Shown here one piece after another: positions 8,893 through 16,388 of a stretch of DNA of 64,000 nt. Position 1 is the first letter of the stretch, and the number at the start of each line of letters is the position of its first letter. Source of the stretch: Thermohalobaculum sp038534135. Its GTDB lineage: Bacteria; Pseudomonadota; Alphaproteobacteria; Rhodobacterales; Rhodobacteraceae. The notes beneath the pieces were generated by a model. That model made no database searches, had not been told where the DNA came from, and saw only the letters and a program-made list of their open reading frames with translations. The DNA lies in contig JBCAXJ010000014.1 of assembly GCA_038534135.1 (NCBI GenBank), positions 1-64,000 on the forward strand, given 5' to 3'. The position numbers and the translations under genes are program-made.

Positions 8893-9573
8893 ATGGCTGA
8901 GCACCACGCAGACAAGATCTTCAACTATTGCGAACGCGCGCAGGACCCCAGTTTCTGGGCCGAGCCGTGGAATGCGGTCACCAACGCGGCGTTTCTGATT
9001 GCCGCCGGTATTTGCCTGGTGATCGCCATGCGCGAAAAGCGGCTGGATGGACCTGTCCTTTGGCTGATCACTGTGACCTCGGTGATCGGCGTCGGGTCGT
9101 TCCTGTTCCACACGGTGGCCGAGAGATGGGCGGCGCTGGCAGACGCGATCCCAATCGCGATCTTCATCCTCAGCTACTTCGTGCTCGCGATGCGGTGCTA
9201 TGCCGGATATTCGTGGGGCAGATCCTTCCTGCTGCTTCTCGGGTTTCTGGTCGCGATGTTCGCACTGTCTTGGGCGCTGAATACCGTGCTGCGCGATCTG
9301 GTCGGGGGGTCGATCTCGTACGGTGCGCCGCTGGTCGCGCTGTTTGCGGTCGGGTTCTGGCTGAACCTGCGCGGCCATCCGGCGGGGACGTGGATGATGG
9401 TCGTCTCGGGCATCTTCTTCGTGTCGCTGGGCGCGCGAACCGCCGACTATATGGCGTGCGACGCGCTTCCCTTCGGCAGCCACTGGATCTGGCACATTCT
9501 GAACGGCGTGGTGCTGGGCGGGCTGACACTGGCCTTGATCTGGCACGGCGACAGGCGGGACGGGGTGACCTGA
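8893..9573 (+). CDS. Ceramidase-family (CREST) membrane protein
   Basis: 226-residue, about seven-helix membrane protein of the alkaline ceramidase/CREST superfamily, which hydrolyses amide bonds of ceramide-like lipids using a zinc site. The N-terminus has NYCERAQDPSFWAEPWNAVT, the conserved ER..P.F.AEP.N signature. The predicted site is present with family spacing: Ser69, His73 and Asp84 (GSFLFHTVAERWAALAD), and His196 and His200 (HWIWH) in the last helix. In human ACER3 the corresponding residues, as I recall, are S77/H81/D92 and H217/H221, with the same intervals. The substrate in this bacterium is unknown. The start at 8893 lies 20 bases after acpS, suggesting one operon. It converges with the next gene with 13 bases between. 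Confidence 0.85.
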   Translation: MAEHHADKIFNYCERAQDPSFWAEPWNAVTNAAFLIAAGICLVIAMREKRLDGPVLWLITVTSVIGVGSFLFHTVAERWAALADAIPIAIFILSYFVLAMRCYAGYSWGRSFLLLLGFLVAMFALSWALNTVLRDLVGGSISYGAPLVALFAVGFWLNLRGHPAGTWMMVVSGIFFVSLGARTADYMACDALPFGSHWIWHILNGVVLGGLTLALIWHGDRRDGVT

Positions 9574-9586
9574 TCCCCCCGAGGGG

Positions 9587-10090
9587 CTAGCGCCGTTCGA
9601 TCGCGGCGAGCGCCCTTTCCCCGGCAACGGTCAAACGGGGCAGATCCCGCACGATATCCGTGATGATCGCACGATCCTGGCGTTCGCCGACCAGACGCAG
9701 ACCTTCCAGCGCATTGCTGCGATAGAGTACATCAGCGTCACGCTCGGCCTGATCGACATAGGCCGCACGGTCTGCCTGTTGAAGCCAGCGCCTGGCGTGC
9801 GGTTTGTCGGGGTTGCGTTCGGCCCAGGCCCGGGAACGATCGAACGTCCTCGCTGCCTCCTGCCGCGCCTGCGCGCGGACTGCATCCGACGGCCCGGCTC
9901 GCACGACCTCCAGGAACAGTGCCCGCGCCTCGACGGGAGCGCTTGCGACCAGACGGCCAAACCGGTCCGCCGTTTGGCCCGCGCCGCAATTCGTCGCCAT
10001 CAGCGGCAGCAATGCTCCCCTGACCTCGACGTTCTGAGCATGCGCCGCAAGCGGCAGCGACAGCACGGCACACAGCATCAGGATCCGCAT
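9587..10090 (-). CDS. Exported hypothetical protein, helical
   Basis: 167-residue protein with a clear signal peptide (MRILMLCAVLSLPLAAHAQ, cleavage after AHA). The mature part is rich in alanine and arginine with helical repeats (RLVASAPVEARALFLEVVRA, then DADVLYRSNALEGLRLVGER), resembling HEAT-like or helical-bundle repeats. No catalytic motif is seen and I do not recognise a family. The start ATG at 10090 has a strong GAGGAGGATGCG before it, so the longer open frame to 10225 is rejected. It lies 10 bases after the metalloprotease-like gene on the same strand and is probably co-transcribed. Confidence 0.75.
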   Translation of the reverse strand: MRILMLCAVLSLPLAAHAQNVEVRGALLPLMATNCGAGQTADRFGRLVASAPVEARALFLEVVRAGPSDAVRAQARQEAARTFDRSRAWAERNPDKPHARRWLQQADRAAYVDQAERDADVLYRSNALEGLRLVGERQDRAIITDIVRDLPRLTVAGERALAAIERR

Positions 10091-10100
10091 CGCATCCTCC

Positions 10101-11063
10101 TCAATTCGGCGGGAACACACTGCCATCGGCCCAGATCCGGCGCTCCAGCGCGGGGCAGGCAGGCGACACGACATACGGATCGCAGGGTTCGACCGGCTGA
10201 CCCGCGCGCGCGCCCAGTTCGCCATTCACCGCAGAACTCGTCTGGAAATGCATGCGAAAGGTCTGACCCTCGGTGAAGTGATTTCGCGCCGTCGACGCGT
10301 TCATCGCGTTGGTCGTGCCGAACAGGTTGCCGATGCCACCATCTGACGGGTGCTGCAGGCTGAATGCATGGCCCAGTTCGTGCGCCAACAGGCTCCCGGT
10401 GCTTGAGAACCCCATCACGATGCGCGCGCCAAAATCCGACCAGCCGACCAACGGGCTGCCCTCGACGGTGTTGATCCAGTAGACGTTGATGCGCCCTTGC
10501 GTGAAGCCGATATCATCCGAGAACGCATCCCAGTCGCGGTTGTTGCCGCCGACCGAGTTGAGCATGGCGTTGGTGATATCCGGATCGTTCCGAGCATCAA
10601 TGACATCGACATCGCCCAGCACGAGGCCGGTCCGTTCGTCCTCCCACAGCGCTTCCGCAGTCACCTGGCTGTCGTTGATCCGAAAGTCCGCAGTGCTGAA
10701 AGGACCCTGAAGGACCCAGATTGTCAGGTCGACCGGGATCGGCTGCTCCAAGCCGAAAACGAAGCTGTCATCGTCGTCGGTCCAAGGTGTGGTCAAACGT
10801 GTCGGTGCACGGGCTTCGCCGAACCCGAGAACCTCGTTGCGGTTCGGTGGCGGCGCGGCATCGAAGGTGCCAACGCGAAACTCCACCGTGCCGGTATCGT
10901 TCTGCGAGAGACGAAAGTCGTTGAGTGCGACAGGTCCGGTCTGGTCCGCAGACGCGGTCTGGCCGTCGACAAATAGGCCGACCTCGCCCGCTGAGTTGCT
11001 CACGGTGACGCGGTCGCAGGCGGCCACGGCTAAGGGTATCATAGCAAGCAACGCGAGACGCAT
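10101..11063 (-). CDS. Putative zinc metalloprotease lipoprotein
   Basis: 320-residue predicted lipoprotein. The signal ends in a lipobox, LAVAAC with the cysteine at residue 16, so it should be membrane-anchored outside the cytoplasm. A gluzincin/metzincin zinc site is clear: HELGHAFSLQH with His228, Glu229, His232 and His238, the spacing of the extended HExxHxxxxxH motif of metzincins. The N-terminal ~150 residues look like a beta-rich domain with a stretch of four aspartates (TPWTDDDDSF). The start is the ATG at 11063, because GGGAAGGG has good spacing to it but abuts the alternative ATG at 11069. The substrate is unknown; the downstream helical secreted protein is its probable operon partner. 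Confidence 0.8.
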   Translation of the reverse strand: MRLALLAMIPLAVAACDRVTVSNSAGEVGLFVDGQTASADQTGPVALNDFRLSQNDTGTVEFRVGTFDAAPPPNRNEVLGFGEARAPTRLTTPWTDDDDSFVFGLEQPIPVDLTIWVLQGPFSTADFRINDSQVTAEALWEDERTGLVLGDVDVIDARNDPDITNAMLNSVGGNNRDWDAFSDDIGFTQGRINVYWINTVEGSPLVGWSDFGARIVMGFSSTGSLLAHELGHAFSLQHPSDGGIGNLFGTTNAMNASTARNHFTEGQTFRMHFQTSSAVNGELGARAGQPVEPCDPYVVSPACPALERRIWADGSVFPPN

Positions 11064-11159
11064 CGGCATCCCTTCCCGTTCGATCACGGAAACAAGGATA
11101 TCACGGTCGCATGATTCTACCCAAAGTGGCGTCGCGCCCGTCGGTTTGGTGAGCCGACA

Positions 11160-11705
11160 TCAGTTTGCGGCAAGATCACCCAGCGCTGTGCCATCCATCC
11201 GCGCAATCACGCCCGGATGAAACGGCAGGGACTTGGTGCCTGCGGAGCTTAAAGCGAGATCGCTCTCGGCAATAGCGGCGCTCAGCATCCATGCGTGTCG
11301 GTCCGGGAAACCGGCCTCGGCGACAAGGATGTGGCTCTCGAACGTTGCGATCCGGGTCAGGTCGAGCTTGCCATAGGGTGCAAAGCTCCCAGTACCATCC
11401 CGCATCGCCAGAGCCTCAGGGAGCGGCAGAACCGCGACCTCCATCTGGTTGGTGCCGATCAGGCTGGCGAGACGCTCGGGGTGCGGGGCCCTTGCCGCGC
11501 GGGCCTTGGCCGTGGGCAGCGCATGGTTGATCCCGGCAACGAGCGCTTCGGCCAGGCGGAACGTCTCGGCATCCTTGCGGTGACAGCCGATCAGCAGGTG
11601 CTTGCGCCGATAGGCGACCCATTGCGGATAAAGCGAGTGGGCCCCTGCGGCAGGTGCAAGGGCTCCCGCCGCAAGGCCGACCGTGAAGGACCGGCGCGAG
11701 ATCAT
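11160..11705 (-). CDS. Small Tat-exported protein, solute-binding-like
   Basis: 181 residues starting MISRRSFTVGLAAGALAPAA, a twin-arginine signal (SRRSF). The mature part has RKHLLIGCHRKDAETFRLAE and ends with SLPFHPGVIARMDG, a tail reminiscent of TAXI-type or NMT1-type periplasmic binding proteins, but it is much shorter than those. Its ATG overlaps the acetamidase stop by 4 bases (ATGA), so it is translationally coupled to that gene and may act with it outside the cytoplasm. The family assignment is weak; the export signal and coupling are clear. Confidence 0.7.
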   Translation of the reverse strand: MISRRSFTVGLAAGALAPAAGAHSLYPQWVAYRRKHLLIGCHRKDAETFRLAEALVAGINHALPTAKARAARAPHPERLASLIGTNQMEVAVLPLPEALAMRDGTGSFAPYGKLDLTRIATFESHILVAEAGFPDRHAWMLSAAIAESDLALSSAGTKSLPFHPGVIARMDGTALGDLAAN

Positions 11706-12946
11706 TCGTCGAACACGCCTTCGTTCAGCACCGCCGTGATCACATAGTTCGGCACATCGACGACTTGCCCGACCCGCAGGTCAACCGCGACCGAGGCGAG
11801 GATATAGGCCTGCTCGGCCGTCAGCCCGTGCTCACGCTGGATGTACTCGATCATCTGGATCAGCGCGTGGCGCGCGGCCAGTGTCAGATCCTCGGACAGG
11901 TTTGTCAGGGCCGGCAGCTCAGCGGCATCCAGATAGGTGTGCGACGGTGGCACTTCTCCGGCGGCCTTCAGCGGCATGCCAACGGTCTGGTAGAACTTGG
12001 TCGGCTCCATGTTGCGGATCTGCGCGCCGCCTTCGACGGCGGGCGCCTTGACGAATTCGCCCTGACCGGGCCGGATCTCGGTCGTCAGCGTGACGACGGC
12101 CCCCATCTCGATCGCCGTGCCGCCAACCTCGCCATCGCCCTGGGCATAGTGGACATCGCCGACGAACAGACCGCAGCCGTCGATAAAGCATGGGAACAGC
12201 ATCGTGGTGCCGATCTGCATCTGCTGGACGTCCATGTTGCCGCCGTTCTCGCGCGGTGGAACGGTGCGCAGGCAGTCGTCCTTGTGCGCGCCATCGGGTC
12301 CGCAGACTGCCGAGGGCAGGGCGCCGACCGGCTGCGGCGGCAGGGCGACGCCTCCGGCTGCAGCGAGTGCGGCTTCCCGCGCCTTCCAGGCGGTTACCTC
12401 TTCCTCACCCGGCAGAACGCCGACCGAGCCGAGGAACGCCTCGTATGGGATCTTCACGCCCGGCATCCCGTCGGATTCCGCATGGGTCCGGCTAAGCCGC
12501 CAGTTCACGACGTAAGGCTCGGTGAAGATGTCACGCAGGAAGCCGAAGCCCGGCGCGATGACGGTATAGCCGTACTCGTCCGGCACGATGTCCATCAGCG
12601 TCACCGCCAGCACGTCGCCGCGCTTGGCACCTTCGATGAAGACGGGCCCTGTCATCGGGTGCACGAGGTTCAGATCGACCGCGGCCAGATCCGCCGCAAC
12701 CGAGTCGAGCGTCAGGTCGCTGTCCAGCGCATCGCGGGCGTGCAGGACGATCACATCGCCCGGATTGGCGCGCGCCACGGGCGGGATCGCCGGGTGATAG
12801 CGGTTGAAGCAGTTCGGATCGTCAGCGCAGTGATCGCCCTGTTTTTCAATCACGACCTTGGTCATCCAGGTCTGATCGGTCGTGTCGGCATGCGCCGGTG
12901 CGACCGCAAGGGCCACCACCCCGAAAAGCAGGGCTGTTCTGGTCAT
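11702..12946 (-). CDS. Exported acetamidase/formamidase family protein
   Basis: 414-residue protein of the FmdA/AmdA family, which hydrolyses short amides to carboxylate and ammonia. Unlike most family members it has an N-terminal signal peptide (MTRTALLFGVVALAVAPAHA), so it should act in the periplasm. Family marks: NCFNRYHPAIPPVARANPGD, NLVHPMTGPVFIEGAKRGD, PCFIDGCGLFVGDVHYAQGD and the C-terminal AEQAYILASVAVDLRVGQVV. A short palindrome upstream (12973-12989) may be an operator. It is followed by the overlapping Tat-exported gene. Confidence 0.85.
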   Translation of the reverse strand: MTRTALLFGVVALAVAPAHADTTDQTWMTKVVIEKQGDHCADDPNCFNRYHPAIPPVARANPGDVIVLHARDALDSDLTLDSVAADLAAVDLNLVHPMTGPVFIEGAKRGDVLAVTLMDIVPDEYGYTVIAPGFGFLRDIFTEPYVVNWRLSRTHAESDGMPGVKIPYEAFLGSVGVLPGEEEVTAWKAREAALAAAGGVALPPQPVGALPSAVCGPDGAHKDDCLRTVPPRENGGNMDVQQMQIGTTMLFPCFIDGCGLFVGDVHYAQGDGEVGGTAIEMGAVVTLTTEIRPGQGEFVKAPAVEGGAQIRNMEPTKFYQTVGMPLKAAGEVPPSHTYLDAAELPALTNLSEDLTLAARHALIQMIEYIQREHGLTAEQAYILASVAVDLRVGQVVDVPNYVITAVLNEGVFDE

Positions 12947-12972
12947 GATCTCTCTCCGCTGTCGTGTTGTTC

Positions 12973-12989
12973 TGATATGACACGTATCA
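12973..12989. promoter_or_regulatory. Palindrome upstream of the acetamidase gene, possible operator
   Basis: TGATA at 12973-12977 and TATCA at 12985-12989 form an inverted repeat with a 7-base spacer. A second one, ATCAC at 12986-12990 with GTGAT at 12998-13002, overlaps it. They lie 27-56 bases upstream of the acetamidase ATG at 12946, where a repressor of the minus-strand gene could bind. No regulator gene is adjacent. The assignment is speculative. Confidence 0.35.
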
Positions 12990-13109
12990 CGAATTCAGTG
13001 ATGTCCAGACTTCGCAATGCTGCGCTGCACGCAAGCGCGGATGATCACATGCTTGAAGGCGCGCGATCCTTCCCGTAACACGCCGCTCAGGACCAGACGG
13101 GAGGCCCCA

Positions 13110-13349
13110 ATGCGCGCACGCGTCCACGTGACCCTGAAGACCGGCGTTCTCGACCCACAAGGCGAGGCGATCCGCCATGCGCTGGGCTCGCTGGGCTTCG
13201 ACGGCGTCGACGGGGTGCGTCAGGGTAAGGTGATCGAGCTCGATCTGAGCGAAACCGATCCGGTCAAGGCCGAGGCCAGCGTGCGCGAGATGTGCGAGAA
13301 GCTGCTGGCAAACACGGTGATCGAGAACTACGCGATCGCGCTGGAATAG
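13110..13349 (+). CDS. purS: Phosphoribosylformylglycinamidine synthase, PurS subunit
   Basis: Small structural subunit of the PurSQL amidotransferase that converts FGAR to FGAM in purine synthesis. The 79 residues match the PurS fold: MRARVHVTLKTGVLDPQGEA, then HALGSLGFDGVDGVRQGKVI and MCEKLLANTVIENYAIALE. The start ATG at 13110 follows GGGAGG; the open frame upstream to 13017 is rejected. The usual partners purC upstream and purQ/purL downstream are not here: the preceding gene is a divergent acetamidase and the next two genes are unrelated membrane proteins. Confidence 0.93.
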   Translation: MRARVHVTLKTGVLDPQGEAIRHALGSLGFDGVDGVRQGKVIELDLSETDPVKAEASVREMCEKLLANTVIENYAIALE

Positions 13350-13385
13350 GGTATACTGCCCCCGTCGGGATGATGGGGGCATGTC

Positions 13386-13913
13386 ATGGCAGCGAAGACC
13401 GAGCGCGGACGCCGGATCAACAATGCTCTGCTGTTGCTGCTGTTCGCGATTCCAGGCTTTTTCTGGTGGTTCGCCGCGACCATGGCCAGTGACCTGAACG
13501 AAGCCCGCGCGTTGTCCGAGAGGATCACCGGCGAGGTCGTCGAACAGGTAAAGAACGAGTACAGCTGCAAGGACTCGGACGGCAAACGGCGGACCTGCAC
13601 CAATTGGCTTTACAAGGTGCGCTTCGACATGCTGGGGGACAAGATGACCCGCCAGCTCATGACGCCGCGCTTCGACCCGAAATACATCGAGCACGTCGAC
13701 GGGATCGACCACGAGACACAGACCGTCGGCACGACGATGAACCTGCTGCTGCGGCGTGATCTGGATTACGCGGTGGCGCCCGATTCCTACTGGGCCGCCT
13801 ATCTGACACCGCTGATACTGGCAGGCGGAGGCTGCTTCGCGATGCTGTTCGTGGTCGTTGGGATTTCACTGGGCTGGGAGCGCGCAAAGCGCCGCGAGGC
13901 CGACGCAGCCTGA
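13386..13913 (+). CDS. DUF3592-like membrane protein, copy 1
   Basis: 175 residues with one N-terminal (RINNALLLLLFAIPGFFWWF) and one C-terminal (LILAGGGCFAMLFVVVGISL) transmembrane segment enclosing an extracytoplasmic domain of about 110 residues. That domain contains SCKDSDGKRRTCTNWLYKV, a two-cysteine segment suggesting a disulfide, and a C-terminal LLLRRDLDYAVAPDSYW. The topology fits the DUF3592 group, function unknown. The next gene is a clear paralogue with the same motifs at the same places, so this is a tandem duplication. It starts 36 bases after purS. Confidence 0.75.
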   Translation: MAAKTERGRRINNALLLLLFAIPGFFWWFAATMASDLNEARALSERITGEVVEQVKNEYSCKDSDGKRRTCTNWLYKVRFDMLGDKMTRQLMTPRFDPKYIEHVDGIDHETQTVGTTMNLLLRRDLDYAVAPDSYWAAYLTPLILAGGGCFAMLFVVVGISLGWERAKRREADAA

Positions 13914-13950
13914 CACGGCGATTTGGATCGGAACCCGGGGGAGACGGATC

Positions 13951-14460
13951 ATGGCTTCGCGCAATCGCGGTTTGAACAACGGGCTCTTGCTGTTGCTGCT
14001 GATCCTTCCGGGCATCTTCTTCTACTTCGGGATCAACATGGCGGTCTGGCGCTATGAGCAGCGCGCGCTGGCCGAACGGATTGTCGGCGAGGTCGCCGAG
14101 GTCCAGAAGAACAGCTATGAGTGCAAGGACTCGGACGGGAACCGCCGGACCTGCACCGAATGGGCCTACACGGTGACCTTCGACTTCGCGGGCGACACCA
14201 TGCGACGCCCGCTGCTGGAAGTGAACTTCGAGGCCGATGGCGGGCGCTTCAGTTCGGACGAGGTCGACCCGGAGGTCTATGTCGCGGGCGCGAAGATACC
14301 GTTGCTGCTGCGCCGCGATCTCGACAACGCCGTCGCGCCGGATCTGTTCTGGGCGGCGTTTCTGATCCCGACGGTGCTGCTGGGGTTCGGCACGTTCGTG
14401 CTGATTATGATTTCGATTGCGATCCTGGTGTTCTGGGAGCGTGCACCGCGCAGATCCTGA
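13951..14460 (+). CDS. DUF3592-like membrane protein, copy 2
   Basis: 169-residue paralogue of the preceding gene with the same two-helix layout. It shares the N-terminal LLLLLLILPGIFFYFGINMA, the cysteine segment YECKDSDGNRRTCTEWAY and the juxtamembrane LLLRRDLDNAVAPDLFWAAF. The start is the ATG at 13951 after a GGGGGAGACGG sequence; the frame upstream to 13858 overlaps copy 1 and is not used. The loop differs from copy 1 mainly in its middle, so the copies have diverged outside the cysteine motif and the membrane-proximal segment. Function unknown. The 183 bases after its stop hold no gene I can support. Confidence 0.75.
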   Translation: MASRNRGLNNGLLLLLLILPGIFFYFGINMAVWRYEQRALAERIVGEVAEVQKNSYECKDSDGNRRTCTEWAYTVTFDFAGDTMRRPLLEVNFEADGGRFSSDEVDPEVYVAGAKIPLLLRRDLDNAVAPDLFWAAFLIPTVLLGFGTFVLIMISIAILVFWERAPRRS

Positions 14461-14643
14461 AGCTCAAAAGCACCGACAAAGTTGCCCTCTCCCTATCGCC
14501 CTCGAGGCTGCTGGCTAAAAGCTAACAACACCTGAGCGGCGATCGGCCATCGCGTGGAGAGTGCTGAGAACACGATTCAAATGCCACGGGACAAGCATGA
14601 CCGGCAACCAAGGCCGACACACCGTCGCGACGACCAACCGCGT

Positions 14644-15207
14644 TCAGAAGTTCGTCAGGCCGTCCATATCCAGCGCTTCGAAATAGGCGAGCTTGGTGTC
14701 GACATCGGCCGAGCCGGTGATCTGCACCATGATGCGGTTGTTGATCAGGGTCTGGACCTCGCCGTCATTCGTCACGACCAGTTTTTGGCGGTTGATCCGT
14801 TTCACCGTGCCCATGGCGCCCATGAGTGCCACGTTCGAGAACATTGCCCCCATCGCCGTGACCATCTGGTTGTCGGCCATCAACTGGATCTCGACCCGGT
14901 CCGATCCGTTCGAATAGGTTGCCGAGGCGATCTGCCCGCCGCCGAAGGCGCCGACATTCTGGGTCTCGTTGTCCTCGCGGGTCCAACCGCTCAACGCGGC
15001 GGGCAGGAAGCTTTTCAGGCCCTCGGCTTTCAACTGGCCGAGCAGTTGCGCAACAAAATCGATCTCTTCCTTCGCCGCCTTGATGTCCCCGGCGCGGTAC
15101 GCCTCGAGCGCTGCGGCAATCGTTTCCTCGACCTCGTCGGCTTGCGCCGGAAGGCTCAGGCTTGCGATGATGGCAATGGACAGGAGCGGTTTCAGTAAGA
15201 GCTTCAT
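14644..15207 (-). CDS. Exported hypothetical protein
   Basis: 187-residue protein with a signal peptide (MKLLLKPLLSIAIIASLSLP, cleavage near QADE). The mature part begins with a helical stretch (ETIAAALEAYRAGDIKAAKE) and continues as a beta-rich domain with GGGQIASATYSNGSDRVEIQ and NRQKLVVTNDGEVQTLINNR. It resembles small secreted hypothetical proteins of proteobacteria, but I cannot assign a function. It stands alone on the minus strand, 69 bases after the divergent end of the oxidoreductase operon. Confidence 0.75.
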   Translation of the reverse strand: MKLLLKPLLSIAIIASLSLPAQADEVEETIAAALEAYRAGDIKAAKEEIDFVAQLLGQLKAEGLKSFLPAALSGWTREDNETQNVGAFGGGQIASATYSNGSDRVEIQLMADNQMVTAMGAMFSNVALMGAMGTVKRINRQKLVVTNDGEVQTLINNRIMVQITGSADVDTKLAYFEALDMDGLTNF

Positions 15208-15275
15208 GGTCGAAATCCCCGGTTTCTATTGGGGCGCAGTATACCCCATGCACCGTGGCAGACCGAATGATTTGC

Positions 15276-16388
15276 TCAGGCGGCGAGACGGCCCTGCATC
15301 CGGTCGCGGATTGTCGCGAACGGAACTGCGTCGGTCACAGCGTCCGCAACGTCCCGTCCCGACAGCGCGCCGAACTTGAACCCGTGTCCGGAGCAGGCGG
15401 AAACCGCGATCGCGTTATCGACCTTCTCGATCACGAAGGCACCGTCCGGCGCTGATGTCCAATAGTTGGCCTGGTGCCAGCGCACGCGAAACCGCTCGGC
15501 GCCGCGGAAGCGACCGCGATATCCGGCGAGCATGTTCTTGACGTCATCCGCGTTCATCGACCGGTCGCTGTCATCGGGATCGGCGCGGCCGAGCGCGCCG
15601 TTGCCCAGCTTCATCGGCAGGCCATCGATCGCAGGCATGCCCCAGAGATCGGTGTTGCCGCCCAGATCCGTCCAACAGGGCGCTGACGCATACGCGTCCG
15701 CGAGGTCCTCCGGCGGTTCGGCGTAGACGATCATGGTGCGATGAGGATGCAACGGTGCAGCGAGATCCGGCATCAGTCCGGGCGTCCCGACGCCCGCCGC
15801 GACGATCACGGTCTCACCGGTCAATGCACGTCCATCGGCCAGTGTCACGGTCGCCTGTTCGGGGTCGATCCGGCTTACCGGCATATGTTCCAGCACCGTG
15901 GCGCCCGAGCGTCGGAGCCAATCGGCCAGATCTGTCAGGATGCGGTTGGCCATCAAGGCGCCGCCCTCGGACAGCATGCCGTAGGCGACATTCGCCGCCT
16001 CGAGAAACGGAAACCGCGTGGACAGTGCCGCAATGCCATCGATGCGTTCGAACGGGATCGCGTGGCGCTCCATCACCTGCCGGGACAGATCAGCGTAATC
16101 CCCGCGTTCCTGCGAGACCGTGAGCATCCCGGTGGCTGCATAATAGTGCGCCTCGGCGCCGCCCAGGTCGGCCCACAGGGTGCGCCAGGCTTCGAACGCC
16201 TCGGTGATGCGGACACAGTATCCCTCGCGCGGTCCATAGGGATAGCGGATCAGGCGGTGGTGATCGGCCGAGGACGCGGTCGGGCACGGGATTGGGCCTT
16301 TCTCGATCACCGTGACAGCATGTCCGCGCCGTGTGAGCCAATAGGCGGTCGACAGGCCGACGATACCGCCGCCGACGATCAGAATCAT
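15276..16388 (-). CDS. FAD-dependent oxidoreductase (DAO / monomeric sarcosine oxidase-like)
   Basis: 370-residue flavoenzyme of the DAO superfamily, which oxidises the C-N bond of amino acids or N-methylated amines. The N-terminal ILIVGGGIVGLSTAYWLTRR is the Rossmann dinucleotide motif. RLIRYPYGPREGYCVRIT, downstream LTGETVIVAAGVGTPGLM and the C-terminal SACSGHGFKFGALSGRDVAD follow the monomeric sarcosine oxidase/N-methyltryptophan oxidase pattern, in which a cysteine near the C-terminus carries the covalent flavin. The exact substrate is unclear. The ATG overlaps the acyl-CoA dehydrogenase stop by 4 bases. Confidence 0.85.
   Translation of the reverse strand: MILIVGGGIVGLSTAYWLTRRGHAVTVIEKGPIPCPTASSADHHRLIRYPYGPREGYCVRITEAFEAWRTLWADLGGAEAHYYAATGMLTVSQERGDYADLSRQVMERHAIPFERIDGIAALSTRFPFLEAANVAYGMLSEGGALMANRILTDLADWLRRSGATVLEHMPVSRIDPEQATVTLADGRALTGETVIVAAGVGTPGLMPDLAAPLHPHRTMIVYAEPPEDLADAYASAPCWTDLGGNTDLWGMPAIDGLPMKLGNGALGRADPDDSDRSMNADDVKNMLAGYRGRFRGAERFRVRWHQANYWTSAPDGAFVIEKVDNAIAVSACSGHGFKFGALSGRDVADAVTDAVPFATIRDRMQGRLAA

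Noticed and set aside
8149..9573. 474-codon frame appearing to fuse sequence upstream of acpS with the ceramidase-like protein
   Set aside because: Its N-terminal 248 residues run out of frame through acpS and antisense to tauA; the ceramidase domain starts at its own ATG at 8893.
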